From the NCBI GenBank assembly GCA_913057195.1, contig CAJXNL010000015.1, forward strand, positions 1 through 51,055: 51,055 nucleotides of DNA. Direction: 5' to 3'. This stretch comes from an uncultured Wenzhouxiangella sp. (GTDB lineage Bacteria > Pseudomonadota > Gammaproteobacteria > Xanthomonadales > Wenzhouxiangellaceae). Below, piece by piece: positions 8,574-17,351 of the stretch (position 1 is the first letter of the stretch; the number at the start of each line of letters is the position of its first letter). Position numbers and translations under genes: made by a program. The notes below the pieces were generated by a model. It had not been told where the DNA came from. It did not search any database and worked only from the letters and a program-made list of their open reading frames with translations.

Positions 8574-10130
8574 TTATTCGACGCCAGAGAACTTTACGCC
8601 AGTCAGCTTCGCCACTGAATCATGCCAGGTGGTCAGATCATCGAGACCGAATGCTGACAGTTTTTGATGCCCGCACGCGCGTGCCATCACCTGCATCAAG
8701 TGGGTGGAGGTGTCTAAAAACTGAGCCAGCTGCTCAGCGCTTTGTTGCACATTCAGCCGCGCCCGCAGATCTTCTCGCTGTGTGGCGATGCCCGCCGGGC
8801 AGTTGTTGGTATGACAAATCCGAGCACCCACACAGCCCACCGCTTGAATGGCGGAGTTGGCGAGTGCAACCCCATCGGCGCCCAGCGCCATGGCTTTGAC
8901 AAAATCCATGGGCAAGCGAAGTCCCCCAGTGATGATGAGTGTCACGCGCCCGGAGGCGTTTTGCTTATCTAAGTATCGTCGCGCGCGGGCCAGTGCGGGC
9001 AACGTCGGAACGCTGATGTGGTCTCTGAACATGGCCGGTGCCGCACCGGTTGCGCCACCGCGTCCATCGAGGATGATGTAGTCGGCGCTTGCATCGAGTG
9101 CAAACTGAATGTCCTTTTCAATGTGATTGGCCGAGAGCTTAAACCCAATCGGAATGCCGCCTGAAATCTCGCGAACGCGGTCGGCAAAGTTTTTAAATGC
9201 TTCAGGTGTTCGCAGGTCCTCAAAGGCCGCCGGTGAGATGGCGTCTTCCCCTGCGGTGAGGCCTCGAACTCGGGCGATCTCGTCGGTGTTCTTGACCCCA
9301 GGCAAATGCCCCCCGGTGCCGGTCTTTGCCGCTTGGCCGCCTTTAAAGTGGAAGGCCTGGACTTTTTCAGGGATGGCTTCATTCCAGCCAAACTTTGCGC
9401 TGGCCAACTCAAACAGATAGCGCGAGTTCTCGGCCTGTTCTTCAGGCAGCATCCCGCCCTCCCCCGAACAAATCCCCGTGCCCGCCAGCTCAGCGCCCTT
9501 GGCCAGGGCAATCTTGGCCTCAGGCGACAGCGCACCGAAGCTCATGTCAGAGACAAACAGAGGTTTGCTCATCACCAAGGGTTTGTTGGCTTCGGGGCCA
9601 ATCACCAGCTGTGTATCCACCTCTGTTCCCTCATCCAAGGGACGGCGATCGAGCTGGGCGGTGAGTATTTGGAGATCATCCCAGCGGGGCAGTTGATCTC
9701 GCGGCACCCCCATGGCCACCATCGGCCCGTGCTGGCCAAACGTGTTGAGATCCTCGCGGGCCATTTGGTGAATCAGCGCCACTTGGGGCTCTTCGGGTGT
9801 GGGCTCGGCCACGGGCATGCCCTCTTCGTGCTTTCCCTCATCCCCACTGTCTTGGCTCACCGTCTCCGATGGCTGACCCACCTCATCATCGCTGAACTGT
9901 TTGTGACTGCCGTCGCAATACGGTGGGTTTTGGGTGTGTTTGCACTGACACAGCCAGGCCGTTTCATCGGCCGGTGGGGTGAACATCAAGGGTTTAAAGT
10001 CGGTGCCCCGGTGCGAGCCGTCACAAAACGGCTGGTCTTTGGATCGCCCGCAGGTGCACCAAGCGATCTTTTGGCCTTTTTTAAGGGTGACTTCAATCGG
10101 TTGGTTGTTGGCCACGACGGGATCAGACAT
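8574..10130 (-). CDS. Fusion of two CDGSH iron-sulfur domains with an FMN glutamate-synthase-type domain
   Basis: A 518-residue protein. The N-terminus has two CDGSH-type motifs (CTCGRSKDQPFCDGSH near residues 24-39 and CQCKHTQNPPYCDGSH near 61-76), each expected to hold a 2Fe-2S cluster with three Cys and one His ligand. An acidic linker follows (about 85-110). From about residue 125 it matches the FMN-binding glutamate synthase domain (GltS central-domain family): SFGALSPEA, GTGICSGEGG, GGQAAKTGTGG, a phosphate-binding ILDGRGG/IITGGLR region, and CVGARICHTNNCPAG, the 3Fe-4S cysteine spacing of glutamate synthases. There is no glutaminase domain. It is the last gene of a minus-strand operon, 21 bases after the disulfide reductase. 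The reaction is unknown; an electron-transferring FMN/Fe-S oxidoreductase is the inference. Confidence 0.85.
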   Translation of the reverse strand: MSDPVVANNQPIEVTLKKGQKIAWCTCGRSKDQPFCDGSHRGTDFKPLMFTPPADETAWLCQCKHTQNPPYCDGSHKQFSDDEVGQPSETVSQDSGDEGKHEEGMPVAEPTPEEPQVALIHQMAREDLNTFGQHGPMVAMGVPRDQLPRWDDLQILTAQLDRRPLDEGTEVDTQLVIGPEANKPLVMSKPLFVSDMSFGALSPEAKIALAKGAELAGTGICSGEGGMLPEEQAENSRYLFELASAKFGWNEAIPEKVQAFHFKGGQAAKTGTGGHLPGVKNTDEIARVRGLTAGEDAISPAAFEDLRTPEAFKNFADRVREISGGIPIGFKLSANHIEKDIQFALDASADYIILDGRGGATGAAPAMFRDHISVPTLPALARARRYLDKQNASGRVTLIITGGLRLPMDFVKAMALGADGVALANSAIQAVGCVGARICHTNNCPAGIATQREDLRARLNVQQSAEQLAQFLDTSTHLMQVMARACGHQKLSAFGLDDLTTWHDSVAKLTGVKFSGVE

Positions 10131-10151
10131 CCAAATCTCCTGATGAAAAGT

Positions 10152-11588
10152 TTAAAACGGCAGCTTGGCGAGCAAGCGCACCAGCCGGCGCGTTTTGTCG
10201 CTGAAAAGTGAGGGGGTGTACCAAGACCCGGCAGCGCGCTTGGAGATTTCACCCAGAGTGGGGTATGGCGAGATGACCTGGGCCATGGCGCCAATTTTGA
10301 GGCCTTGGCTGATCATCAGTGTCCAAGGCGCGATGAGCTCACCCGCATGGGGGCCGACCAGGCTCACGCCCAAGATGCGCCCTTTGGGCGTGGCCACCAC
10401 TTTGACCTCGCCTGATCCGCCGCCTTCGGCCACGGCCCGATCGTTCTCAGCCATCGACCAACGAACGACTTTGACTTTATCGCCGTGGGCCTCCCGCGCT
10501 TTTGCCTCGGTGAGTCCCACTTGGGCCAGTTCAGGGTCGGTGTAGGTCACCCACGGCAATGCCGAAGCATCGGCTTTGGCCCAGCCCATTTTAAAAACGG
10601 CTTGTTTGATCACCACTCCGGCTTGGTAGCCTGCCCAGTGGGTGAAGTGCGGCCCATGGGCGACGTCGCCAATGGCAAAAATGCGTTTGTTGGTCGTTTT
10701 TAAGTGGCGGTCGATGACAATGCCGGCCGCATCGTGGTCGACCCCGGCCCGATCGAGGCCCAAGCCGTCGATTTGAGGACGGCGACCGGCGGCCACCAAT
10801 AGATGGGAGCCTGTGATCAGCTGAGGCGCATTGTCTGCATGCAGGGCCACGCGAACCTCGCCTGGGCCGTGCGTCACTCGCTCAATGGTGGCCTGAGAAT
10901 ACAGCTCGACGCCTTCACGTCTAAGCGCCTCACACACCCTCTCGGCGTGCTCAGGTTCAGCGGCGGGCAAGGGCTGATCTTTTTCAATCACGCTGACGTT
11001 GATGCCCAAGCGTCGGTGTGCCTGTGCCATTTCCATGCCAATGGGCCCGGCGCCGATGATGATCAAGTGCTCAGGCGTTTGTTCCAATGAGAAGATGTCT
11101 TCATGGGTCAGCGCTTTGTCAGGATCTAAGCCCTCAATCGGCGGAATCACCGGTTGGGATCCCGTGGCCACCACAAAGCGCTTGGCTTGAATGGTTTGAT
11201 CGTTCACCACCACGCGTCGATCATCAATAAAACGCGCCTGACCTTGAATGACTTCAGCGCCCAAGCCTTCGAAGCGCTCCACCGAGTCGTGCGGCGCGAT
11301 CTGGGCGATGGCCTGGTGAACGTGGGCTTGGACCCGTTGATAATCGACGTGCGGTTCATGGGCCTTCACGCCCAACGCCTCGCTCGAGCGGTGCGCCTGC
11401 GCGGCCTTGGCCGCAGCCAGCAGCGCCTTGGAGGGCACACACCCGGTGTTCAAGCAATCCCCGCCCATGGCGCCTTTTTCAATCAGCACCACATCAACGC
11501 CGAGTTGCGCGGCCCCCGCGGCCACCGACAGCCCGCCCGAGCCAGCCCCAATAATGCAAAGATCGCAGCGTCGAGTGGTGGTGCTCAT
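10152..11588 (-). CDS. FAD-dependent pyridine nucleotide-disulfide oxidoreductase (dihydrolipoamide dehydrogenase/MerA-like)
   Basis: A 478-residue class I flavoprotein disulfide reductase. It has the FAD motif GAGSGG (residues 14-19), the redox-active pair CLNTGCVPSK (about 45-54), an NAD(P)-binding IIGAGPIGMEMA segment (about 176-187), the second FAD motif IFAIGDVAHGPHFTHWA (about 305-320) and a C-terminal dimerisation domain. It has neither the N-terminal heavy-metal domain nor the C-terminal Cys pair of true mercuric reductase, so a mercury role is not supported. Its start overlaps the stop of the TVP38/TMEM64 gene by four bases (ATGA). Proteins combining TVP38 with this reductase type are known in other bacteria, which supports a joint function at the membrane. 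Substrate unknown. Confidence 0.85.
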   Translation of the reverse strand: MSTTTRRCDLCIIGAGSGGLSVAAGAAQLGVDVVLIEKGAMGGDCLNTGCVPSKALLAAAKAAQAHRSSEALGVKAHEPHVDYQRVQAHVHQAIAQIAPHDSVERFEGLGAEVIQGQARFIDDRRVVVNDQTIQAKRFVVATGSQPVIPPIEGLDPDKALTHEDIFSLEQTPEHLIIIGAGPIGMEMAQAHRRLGINVSVIEKDQPLPAAEPEHAERVCEALRREGVELYSQATIERVTHGPGEVRVALHADNAPQLITGSHLLVAAGRRPQIDGLGLDRAGVDHDAAGIVIDRHLKTTNKRIFAIGDVAHGPHFTHWAGYQAGVVIKQAVFKMGWAKADASALPWVTYTDPELAQVGLTEAKAREAHGDKVKVVRWSMAENDRAVAEGGGSGEVKVVATPKGRILGVSLVGPHAGELIAPWTLMISQGLKIGAMAQVISPYPTLGEISKRAAGSWYTPSLFSDKTRRLVRLLAKLPF

Positions 11589-12265
11589 GGTGCGGTCCTT
11601 TGGTGAGACGTCCAGTGCCGATACAGCGTCGGAATCAGCACAAACACCCCCAGCAGGCCCAACGCCACCAGCATTTGCGGTGAGACCAGATCAGACACCG
11701 CGCCAATCTCTCCAAGCTGCTGGCCAAAGTTCACGAACACAAACGTGCCTGGGATGATGCCAATGAAGGTGGCCAGCATATAGGCACTGACGCGCATGCC
11801 GAACAAGGCCGGCACAATGTTGACCAAAAAGAATGGAAAAATCGGAACCAACCGCATAAACAGCAAATACCCCAACGCGTTGGACTGCATGTGCGAGGCG
11901 ACTTTTTGATAGAGCGGTCCCGCGCGTTGTCTAAGGGTGTTGCCCACCGATGACTGGGCAATCAAAAAAACGGCGGTCGCGCCCAGCGTTGCACCGGTGA
12001 CCACCGCGGCAAGGCCGATCCATACCCCAAACAAAAACCCCCCGAGCAAGGTCAACAGTGTGGCGATGGGCAGCGACAGGGCGACGCAGGTGGCGTACGT
12101 GATGACGAACAGACCTACGCTGGCCACGGGACGCTCGAGCGCCCAAGCTTGAAGCGTGTCGCGGTTGTCTTGGATCCACGCCAAGTCAAACCGATCCACC
12201 CAGCCGCTGAAAAAAGCGATCGCCATCAAAGCGATCAAGCCCAACAAAGCCGCCCATTTCATCAT
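11585..12265 (-). CDS. TVP38/TMEM64-family inner-membrane protein
   Basis: A 226-residue integral membrane protein with about five to six hydrophobic segments. The signature region (LLGGFLFGVWIGLAAVVTGATLGA, then FLFMRLVPIFPF-like residues LLFMRLVPIFPFFLVN, then GIIPGTFVFVNFGQQL) is that of the TVP38/TMEM64 (SNARE-associated, VTT) family, related to DedA proteins. I start at ATG 12265 because GAGG lies about nine bases upstream and the first 14 residues of the longer frame (ATG 12307) overlap the previous gene. It follows the radical SAM gene by 10 bases and overlaps the disulfide reductase. Family members are linked to lipid scrambling or transport; the role in this operon is unknown. Confidence 0.85.
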   Translation of the reverse strand: MMKWAALLGLIALMAIAFFSGWVDRFDLAWIQDNRDTLQAWALERPVASVGLFVITYATCVALSLPIATLLTLLGGFLFGVWIGLAAVVTGATLGATAVFLIAQSSVGNTLRQRAGPLYQKVASHMQSNALGYLLFMRLVPIFPFFLVNIVPALFGMRVSAYMLATFIGIIPGTFVFVNFGQQLGEIGAVSDLVSPQMLVALGLLGVFVLIPTLYRHWTSHQRTAP

Positions 12266-12275
12266 TGGATTGCCC

Positions 12276-13235
12276 TCAAGCCGAGCAACTGCCGCCGCCG
12301 AGCACACAAAACTTCGCGCAGTGCGGGTGGGCCAGGTGCACCGACCCCAACGCCTCTTTCAGGGTGTGGCCCAAGTTAAAGCGCTGATCATAGGCAAGCA
12401 ACGTACACGCCATCACACTTAACTGCTCATCACCCTTGCGCTTGACCACCATCCGAGACGAGGCGCACATCACATCGTCGGGGTTGACGCCCAAGATCGA
12501 CCAGCACTGGGTGGTGATCTCCGGCACGGGGGCGTTTTCATCCATTTCTGGGAACAACACCAGTGCGCTGGGGTCTTGGGCGTCGATGTTGATGTTGTGA
12601 TGAGCAAACAGCTGGGCATACCCGGCTCGAAGCGTTGTCTCATCTTCACCCCAGCGGGTGCGCCCGGCCACATCAATTTTGAAATTATTCTTTGAGAGCC
12701 ATTCCATGCCCAAGATGGTGGGCTTCCAGCTTCTGGCGCCGCGCTCTTGTTCGTGCATCGCTGGATCAAAGTGGTCGATCGAAATGCGAAGCGTTAACAG
12801 GCCAGGATACATTCGGTTGAGCGTGTCGAGCCCTTCGGCGCATTTCATCATTGGGCGCATGGCATTGGTCAATACCAAGCACTCAAACCCCCTCGATAAG
12901 ATCGCATCGATGATCGGCAGGATCTGCGGGTTCATAAACGGCTCGCCGCCGGTCAGCCCAATCTCTTGGGTGGGCAGCTCGAGTGTTTCGATCTCATCGA
13001 GAAAAGCGATCACCTCATCGGCGGTGATGTAGACCAAAGCATCATTTTTCGGCGATGACTCAATGTAGCAATTGGCGCAGGTGAGGTTGCATAACGTACC
13101 GGTGTTGAACCAAAGTGTGTCCAATGACTTGAGGTTCACCCACGCGCGTGGCTCGCCTTGGGCGGTGGTCTCCAGATCCTCAAAGGGCTTGAGTTTGATC
13201 GGGATCGACACGTGGTTGGGGTGAGTGACACTCAT
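12276..13235 (-). CDS. Radical SAM protein with C-terminal Fe-S-type cysteines
   Basis: A 319-residue radical SAM enzyme. CNLTCANC (about residues 49-56) is the CX3CX2C motif that binds the 4Fe-4S cluster; GLTGGEP (about 91-97) binds S-adenosylmethionine. The C-terminal third has further cysteines (CWSILG, VMCASS, VMACT, HPHCAKFC, GGSC), suggesting an auxiliary cluster in the manner of SPASM domains. The open frame extends back to 13520 over the end of the next gene, but ATG 13235 is the natural start: it removes an unrelated leader and lies past a promoter-like sequence. It is first in the four-gene operon with TVP38, the disulfide reductase and the CDGSH-glutamate synthase fusion. The substrate is not known; small-molecule or peptide modification are both possible. 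Confidence 0.82.
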   Translation of the reverse strand: MSVTHPNHVSIPIKLKPFEDLETTAQGEPRAWVNLKSLDTLWFNTGTLCNLTCANCYIESSPKNDALVYITADEVIAFLDEIETLELPTQEIGLTGGEPFMNPQILPIIDAILSRGFECLVLTNAMRPMMKCAEGLDTLNRMYPGLLTLRISIDHFDPAMHEQERGARSWKPTILGMEWLSKNNFKIDVAGRTRWGEDETTLRAGYAQLFAHHNINIDAQDPSALVLFPEMDENAPVPEITTQCWSILGVNPDDVMCASSRMVVKRKGDEQLSVMACTLLAYDQRFNLGHTLKEALGSVHLAHPHCAKFCVLGGGSCSA

Positions 13236-13262
13236 GCGTGCGCGCTTTGCTCTGTTTGACTC

Positions 13263-13291
13263 ATAACGGATGATAACGCGCGCAACGTCAA
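13263..13291 (-). promoter_or_regulatory. Candidate sigma-70 promoter for the redox operon
   Basis: On the minus strand TTGACG (13286-13291) is followed after 17 bases by CGTTAT (13263-13268). The -35 is good and the -10 weak. It lies in the 100-base gap between the DUF294 gene and the radical SAM start, so the operon could be transcribed independently of the upstream genes. Confidence 0.35.
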
Positions 13292-13335
13292 CACATTGCC
13301 TGATCACGCACCATGGATCGCCTGGGTGGCAGTGA

Positions 13336-15183
13336 TCAAAGTTGGTAGCGTCCCGACAGCGCGCGGTGGGCGCGCCTGACAATGCCAAACGCGGACCTGA
13401 GGTAGCGCTGGTGAAGCCTCGACAGCTCATCGGGGTCGACCAAGTGATTGGGGGTTTGGCCGGCTTTAAGACATTTGACTTGATGTTTGAGTCGAACATT
13501 GCCGATAAACCGCAGGGCATGAATGAGGTCGTCGGCGTCTTGGGCGTTCATCACCCCCTGCTCGCCGGCCTGTTGCAGGCGCATCTCGGTGTGGGTGGCC
13601 GTGATCGCGCCTTCGAGTGCGCGCACCCGGGCAAGATCGACAATGGGCAACACCCCGCGTTTTTTTAGGTTAATTCCTGAATCATCATCGCCTTTGCCTT
13701 CTTGCACAAAGCGATTGAATAGGCCAAGCGCCGGGGTGTGGCGCATGGCCTCGGCGGCGAGAAACCGCAAAAAGATGCTGGCGTCTTGCGCGTGGTGAAG
13801 AATGTCGTGTTGCAATGCTTCCAGCAGTTGGGCGTCACCGCCAATCGCGCGTTGATCGAAAAAGATCGAGCAGTTCATCACCGACTGTGGGTCGGGTTCG
13901 CGCATCCATTCAGAGAATGTTTGCTCCCACGCCGCCAGGCTCATGCGCCATCGCCCCATGGCCATCACCCCGCCGTTGCAATACACATAGCCACAGGCAT
14001 TGAGCCCGTCACAGACGAATCTTGCGAGATTTTCAAAGTACTCAGCGCCGGCAGGGTCGGGCTCGCTTGCCAGAATCAAGCCATTGTCTTGGTCGCTGAT
14101 CAAGCCTTGCTCCATCCTCGCTTGTGACCCAAACGCCACCCAGCACCAGTCCATCGGCGCTGGGCCCAGGCGGTCTTGCGCCAGGGCCAGCAGCCTTTGG
14201 GTGATGGTGTCGGTGAGCATGCTGGCCACCCGCCCCACCTCTGTGACCTCGCTGCCATGGTCGACCATGGTGGCCAACACTTTCGGGCCGAGGTGAGACA
14301 ATTCAACCAACCGCGCCTGGCTGTCGGCCCGCGCAATGTCTCTGGCCAAGCGAAGGGGGTGGGGCGCTTGTGTCCGCAACAGGTCACCGGCGCTGATCAG
14401 CCCAAGGAGTTCACCGGCCTGTCCCATCACTGGCAGATGGTGAATCTTTGATTGCATCATCAAAAGCATCGCATCATCGATCCGAGCATCCACAGATACG
14501 GTCTTGAGCGTGCGGCTCATGATGGCCTCGACCGCTGTTTGTGGGTCCAGCCCCACGGCGAGCACCTGGCTTCGAAGGTCGCGGTCGGTGACAATGCCGA
14601 CCAGTTCACCTTCGACCAGCAGCGGCAAGGCGCTGATGCGGTGCTGGGCCATTGTCGCGGCGACCGATTGAATCGTGTCTGTCGGATGACCGGTAATGGG
14701 GTTGGCCAGGCTCAAGTCTGTCAGCCGTTCGGTGTGGCTGGGCAGGAGTGAGCGAAGCCGGTCGCCGGGGTCATGGCTCAAAAAGCTTGTCACTGCCGCA
14801 GCTTCATCCATCAACGCTTTAAGCGTGTCCGCTGGGCAGTGAGCCAGCTCAACCGCGCTTTGCGCCACGCTTCGGTAACCGTTGCGCGCCAATGCCGGGT
14901 CATCAAACACGATGGCATGGCCAAAGACCTCGCCGGCGCGGCGTGTCTCTAAGCGCTCACCTTGGGGTGTTTGGATTGATACTTCGCCGTCCAAAATCAA
15001 CCAAAGTTCTAAACCTGAACGGGCAGATCTCGGGGCGTGATCGCCGATCACAGTGTCGGCCGGCTGGGAGAGACACTCGAGCTTGGGTTTGAGCCATTCG
15101 CGCTGATCAGGTGTCAGCTCTGAAAAAGGCGGCGCGTGATTCAGCCAGTGATCGAGTCGGCTGGGGTCGTGGTGTTGGCGCAT
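13336..15183 (-). CDS. cNMP-binding / CBS / DUF294 nucleotidyltransferase-like protein
   Basis: A 615-residue cytoplasmic protein of the VC2705-linked DUF294 family. Order: cyclic-nucleotide-binding-like domain (about residues 15-130), two CBS domains (about 145-270), a GlnD-like nucleotidyltransferase domain with FGSQARMEQGLISDQDNG (GS and DxD metal-site pattern, about 345-365), and the helical DUF294 C-terminal domain. The ATG at 15183 shares one base with the stop of the preceding exonuclease gene (TGATG), which suggests coupled translation; a TTG at 15207 is less likely. Known context: these proteins accompany DUF4212/sodium:solute symporters and exonuclease-like proteins, and are thought to be regulatory. 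The exact reaction is not established. Confidence 0.85.
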   Translation of the reverse strand: MRQHHDPSRLDHWLNHAPPFSELTPDQREWLKPKLECLSQPADTVIGDHAPRSARSGLELWLILDGEVSIQTPQGERLETRRAGEVFGHAIVFDDPALARNGYRSVAQSAVELAHCPADTLKALMDEAAAVTSFLSHDPGDRLRSLLPSHTERLTDLSLANPITGHPTDTIQSVAATMAQHRISALPLLVEGELVGIVTDRDLRSQVLAVGLDPQTAVEAIMSRTLKTVSVDARIDDAMLLMMQSKIHHLPVMGQAGELLGLISAGDLLRTQAPHPLRLARDIARADSQARLVELSHLGPKVLATMVDHGSEVTEVGRVASMLTDTITQRLLALAQDRLGPAPMDWCWVAFGSQARMEQGLISDQDNGLILASEPDPAGAEYFENLARFVCDGLNACGYVYCNGGVMAMGRWRMSLAAWEQTFSEWMREPDPQSVMNCSIFFDQRAIGGDAQLLEALQHDILHHAQDASIFLRFLAAEAMRHTPALGLFNRFVQEGKGDDDSGINLKKRGVLPIVDLARVRALEGAITATHTEMRLQQAGEQGVMNAQDADDLIHALRFIGNVRLKHQVKCLKAGQTPNHLVDPDELSRLHQRYLRSAFGIVRRAHRALSGRYQL

Positions 15184-17351
15184 CAGTAACTGGCCCGTTT
15201 TTGCCAAAGGGATCGCTGGGCCTGCAGCGCCTGCGCGAGCGTTTTGATGCCGCGCTCTTCCAAGATCGGCAACAGTTTGACCAGGATCTGAGCGGTCATT
15301 TGGGCGTCACCCAGCGCGCGGTGGCGCCCTTCGACCGCCACCCCCAATCGGCGGGCCAAATCGTCCAGGTTGTGGCTGTCTTGGTAGGGGTGTGCCAGTG
15401 CAGACAGCAGCAAGGTATCCAGTGTGGGATGGTCAAACGCCACCCCGCATGCGGGTGCTTTGAGCGCCAGGCACTGCAGGTCAAAATCGGCGTTGTGGGC
15501 GACCAACACGGTGCCTTCACAAAAACGATGAAAAGTCGGCAGCACCGTGTGGATATCGGGCTGGCCATCCACATCCGCTTGAGCAATGCCGTGGATTGCG
15601 GTGCTGGTGGTGGGGATGGCGCGTTTGGGGTCGATCAGTTGATCAAACACCTCTGTGCTCAAGATGCGCCCGTTGACCACGCGAACCGCGCCCAGCTGGA
15701 TGATTTCATCGCCTTGGCTTGGGTTGAGCCCGGTGGTTTCGGTATCAAACACCGTAAAACTCAGCGTGTTGAGTGGGCGGTCGGCTTGCGGCATTTGCGC
15801 AATGGCGGCATCGAACAGGTGAAAGTCGTAGTGCTCTGGCCGGCTGTCATGGCTTTGGGTGAGGGTCTCAGGCAAGGCCTCCACCGGCGGGATGCGGGGC
15901 AGACAAATCGCCACGCGCCCGGCCGCCAACGACCAGCGACCCCCATGATAGGCAATGACCTCAGCAATTGTCTGCCCAAGCGCATTGGCTCTGAGGGATG
16001 GTTTGTCCACCACCGACGCCAGCCAATCGTTCAGTGAGGTGTCATCGCCAGGATCTTCTTCGGCGCGTGAGAAATCAATGTTGACCACGACCTCGTGATC
16101 GTCAACGCCCACATCGACCGTGATGGCCTGTATCGATGGATGGTCATCGAGTGCATCCAGCAAAGCCACCACCGCACGCACCAATGACATGCCATCCACT
16201 CGGAGCCAAACCTCTGCCAATCGGTCTGTGGTGGCAAAGCGCACCTCCCGACGCAGCGCCGCGTCTCTTTGCAACGCGTGTTGAATTGCCTCGACCCAAT
16301 CTTGCGCTGACAAGTCTTCCAACGGGAAGGGTCTGAGCGTTCGTTTTGGCAACGTCGCGAGGTTTTGGGACAGCAAAGCTGCAGACGCGTGTATGTCTTC
16401 GAGTTGGGCCTCGATGGTGGGAGAGCTGTTGACCGAAGCGCCATCGCGCAGCGCTTCTTGAACGCCAGCCAACTGCTCGGTCTGGCGGGTCGCCAGTTGC
16501 GCCAGCGTGTGCAAACTCTCAGCGTGTTCTTGTTTTAGTTTGACCTCATCGGTGATGTTGTCGATCACCAAAATCATGCCCTCCATGGCTGTCGATGATG
16601 CGCCTTGGCGCCGCACCGGACTGATGTGAATGCGATAGGTGCGTCCCGTGGGGGTTTGCATCAGGCATTGGGTGGAGGTCTGGTGATCCCCGCGCATCAT
16701 TCGCCGCTCGATGGTGCTTTTGGCATGTTCGAGCAGTGGGCGGTCGATGATGCCATCGAGCGGCCGGCCAAGCCCAATCAGCTCACCACCGTGGCCTCGG
16801 TTCTCAGCCTCGGCCAGGCGCTTAAATTGCAAACGCGCGCGGTTGTTGTAGAGCAGGATTTGTCCGTCGCGGTTGGCGACGATCACCGACCGGTTGAGCT
16901 CAGCCAGCAGGGTGCTCAGCCAAGCGCGCTCGTTTTCGGTTTGCGCCACCGCTTGGTTGACTTGCTGCTCGAGCGCTTTGGAAGAGACTTGGTCGCGTGC
17001 CAACAGGACATTGAACAACTGAACCAAGCGATCCATGTGGGGGATGGCGATGGATTCAATGGGGTCACTTCGGTGCTGTTTGAGCCGAATGTCCACCGCA
17101 TCCGCTAAGCGCTCGGGCTCGAGGAGGTAGCGGTGCATGGCCCAGCGAAGCGCTGAATAAATTGGCACCAAAGACCCGGCCCACAAAAAAACCAGCAGCC
17201 CCCAGCGACCATCCATGGCGGTCACAATCGTTTGAAAGTCATTCGGGTCGAGCACCGCCCACAACAATCCCCCGGCGGCGATCAGCCACAGCCCACACAC
17301 CAGCGCGATCGCCGCCAGCGTGACCCACAATCGCCAAGTCAAGGCCCTCAT
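15183..17351 (-). CDS. Membrane PAS protein with DnaQ-like 3'-5' exonuclease domain
   Basis: A 722-residue protein. Two membrane segments lie near the N-terminus (about residues 8-32 and 48-68). A PAS-like sensor follows (SVIVANRDGQILLYNNRARLQF, about 150-175, through ILVIDNITDE, about 260), then a histidine-kinase-like region without a recognisable catalytic ATP site. The C-terminus is a DEDD exonuclease: FDTETTGLNPSQGDEIIQLG (Exo I, about 530-550), AHNADFD (Exo II, about 615) and HRALGDAQMT (Exo III, about 680). It is the DNA polymerase III epsilon-like partner commonly found with DUF294 and VC2705-type symporter genes. Its start overlaps the preceding gene by four bases. A role in nucleic-acid or nucleotide signalling is inferred, not shown. 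Confidence 0.82.
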   Translation of the reverse strand: MRALTWRLWVTLAAIALVCGLWLIAAGGLLWAVLDPNDFQTIVTAMDGRWGLLVFLWAGSLVPIYSALRWAMHRYLLEPERLADAVDIRLKQHRSDPIESIAIPHMDRLVQLFNVLLARDQVSSKALEQQVNQAVAQTENERAWLSTLLAELNRSVIVANRDGQILLYNNRARLQFKRLAEAENRGHGGELIGLGRPLDGIIDRPLLEHAKSTIERRMMRGDHQTSTQCLMQTPTGRTYRIHISPVRRQGASSTAMEGMILVIDNITDEVKLKQEHAESLHTLAQLATRQTEQLAGVQEALRDGASVNSSPTIEAQLEDIHASAALLSQNLATLPKRTLRPFPLEDLSAQDWVEAIQHALQRDAALRREVRFATTDRLAEVWLRVDGMSLVRAVVALLDALDDHPSIQAITVDVGVDDHEVVVNIDFSRAEEDPGDDTSLNDWLASVVDKPSLRANALGQTIAEVIAYHGGRWSLAAGRVAICLPRIPPVEALPETLTQSHDSRPEHYDFHLFDAAIAQMPQADRPLNTLSFTVFDTETTGLNPSQGDEIIQLGAVRVVNGRILSTEVFDQLIDPKRAIPTTSTAIHGIAQADVDGQPDIHTVLPTFHRFCEGTVLVAHNADFDLQCLALKAPACGVAFDHPTLDTLLLSALAHPYQDSHNLDDLARRLGVAVEGRHRALGDAQMTAQILVKLLPILEERGIKTLAQALQAQRSLWQKRASY

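Noticed and set aside
9306-10211. 301-codon open frame on the plus strand
   Set aside because: It lies antisense to the CDGSH-glutamate synthase gene, shows no domain, and reflects codon bias of the real gene.
10152-11588. Naming the reductase MerA
   Set aside because: It has no heavy-metal-binding N-terminus and no C-terminal Cys pair; no mer genes are near.
15111-16037. 308-codon open frame on the plus strand
   Set aside because: It is antisense to the exonuclease gene, whose DEDD motifs are clear; no recognisable family on this strand.
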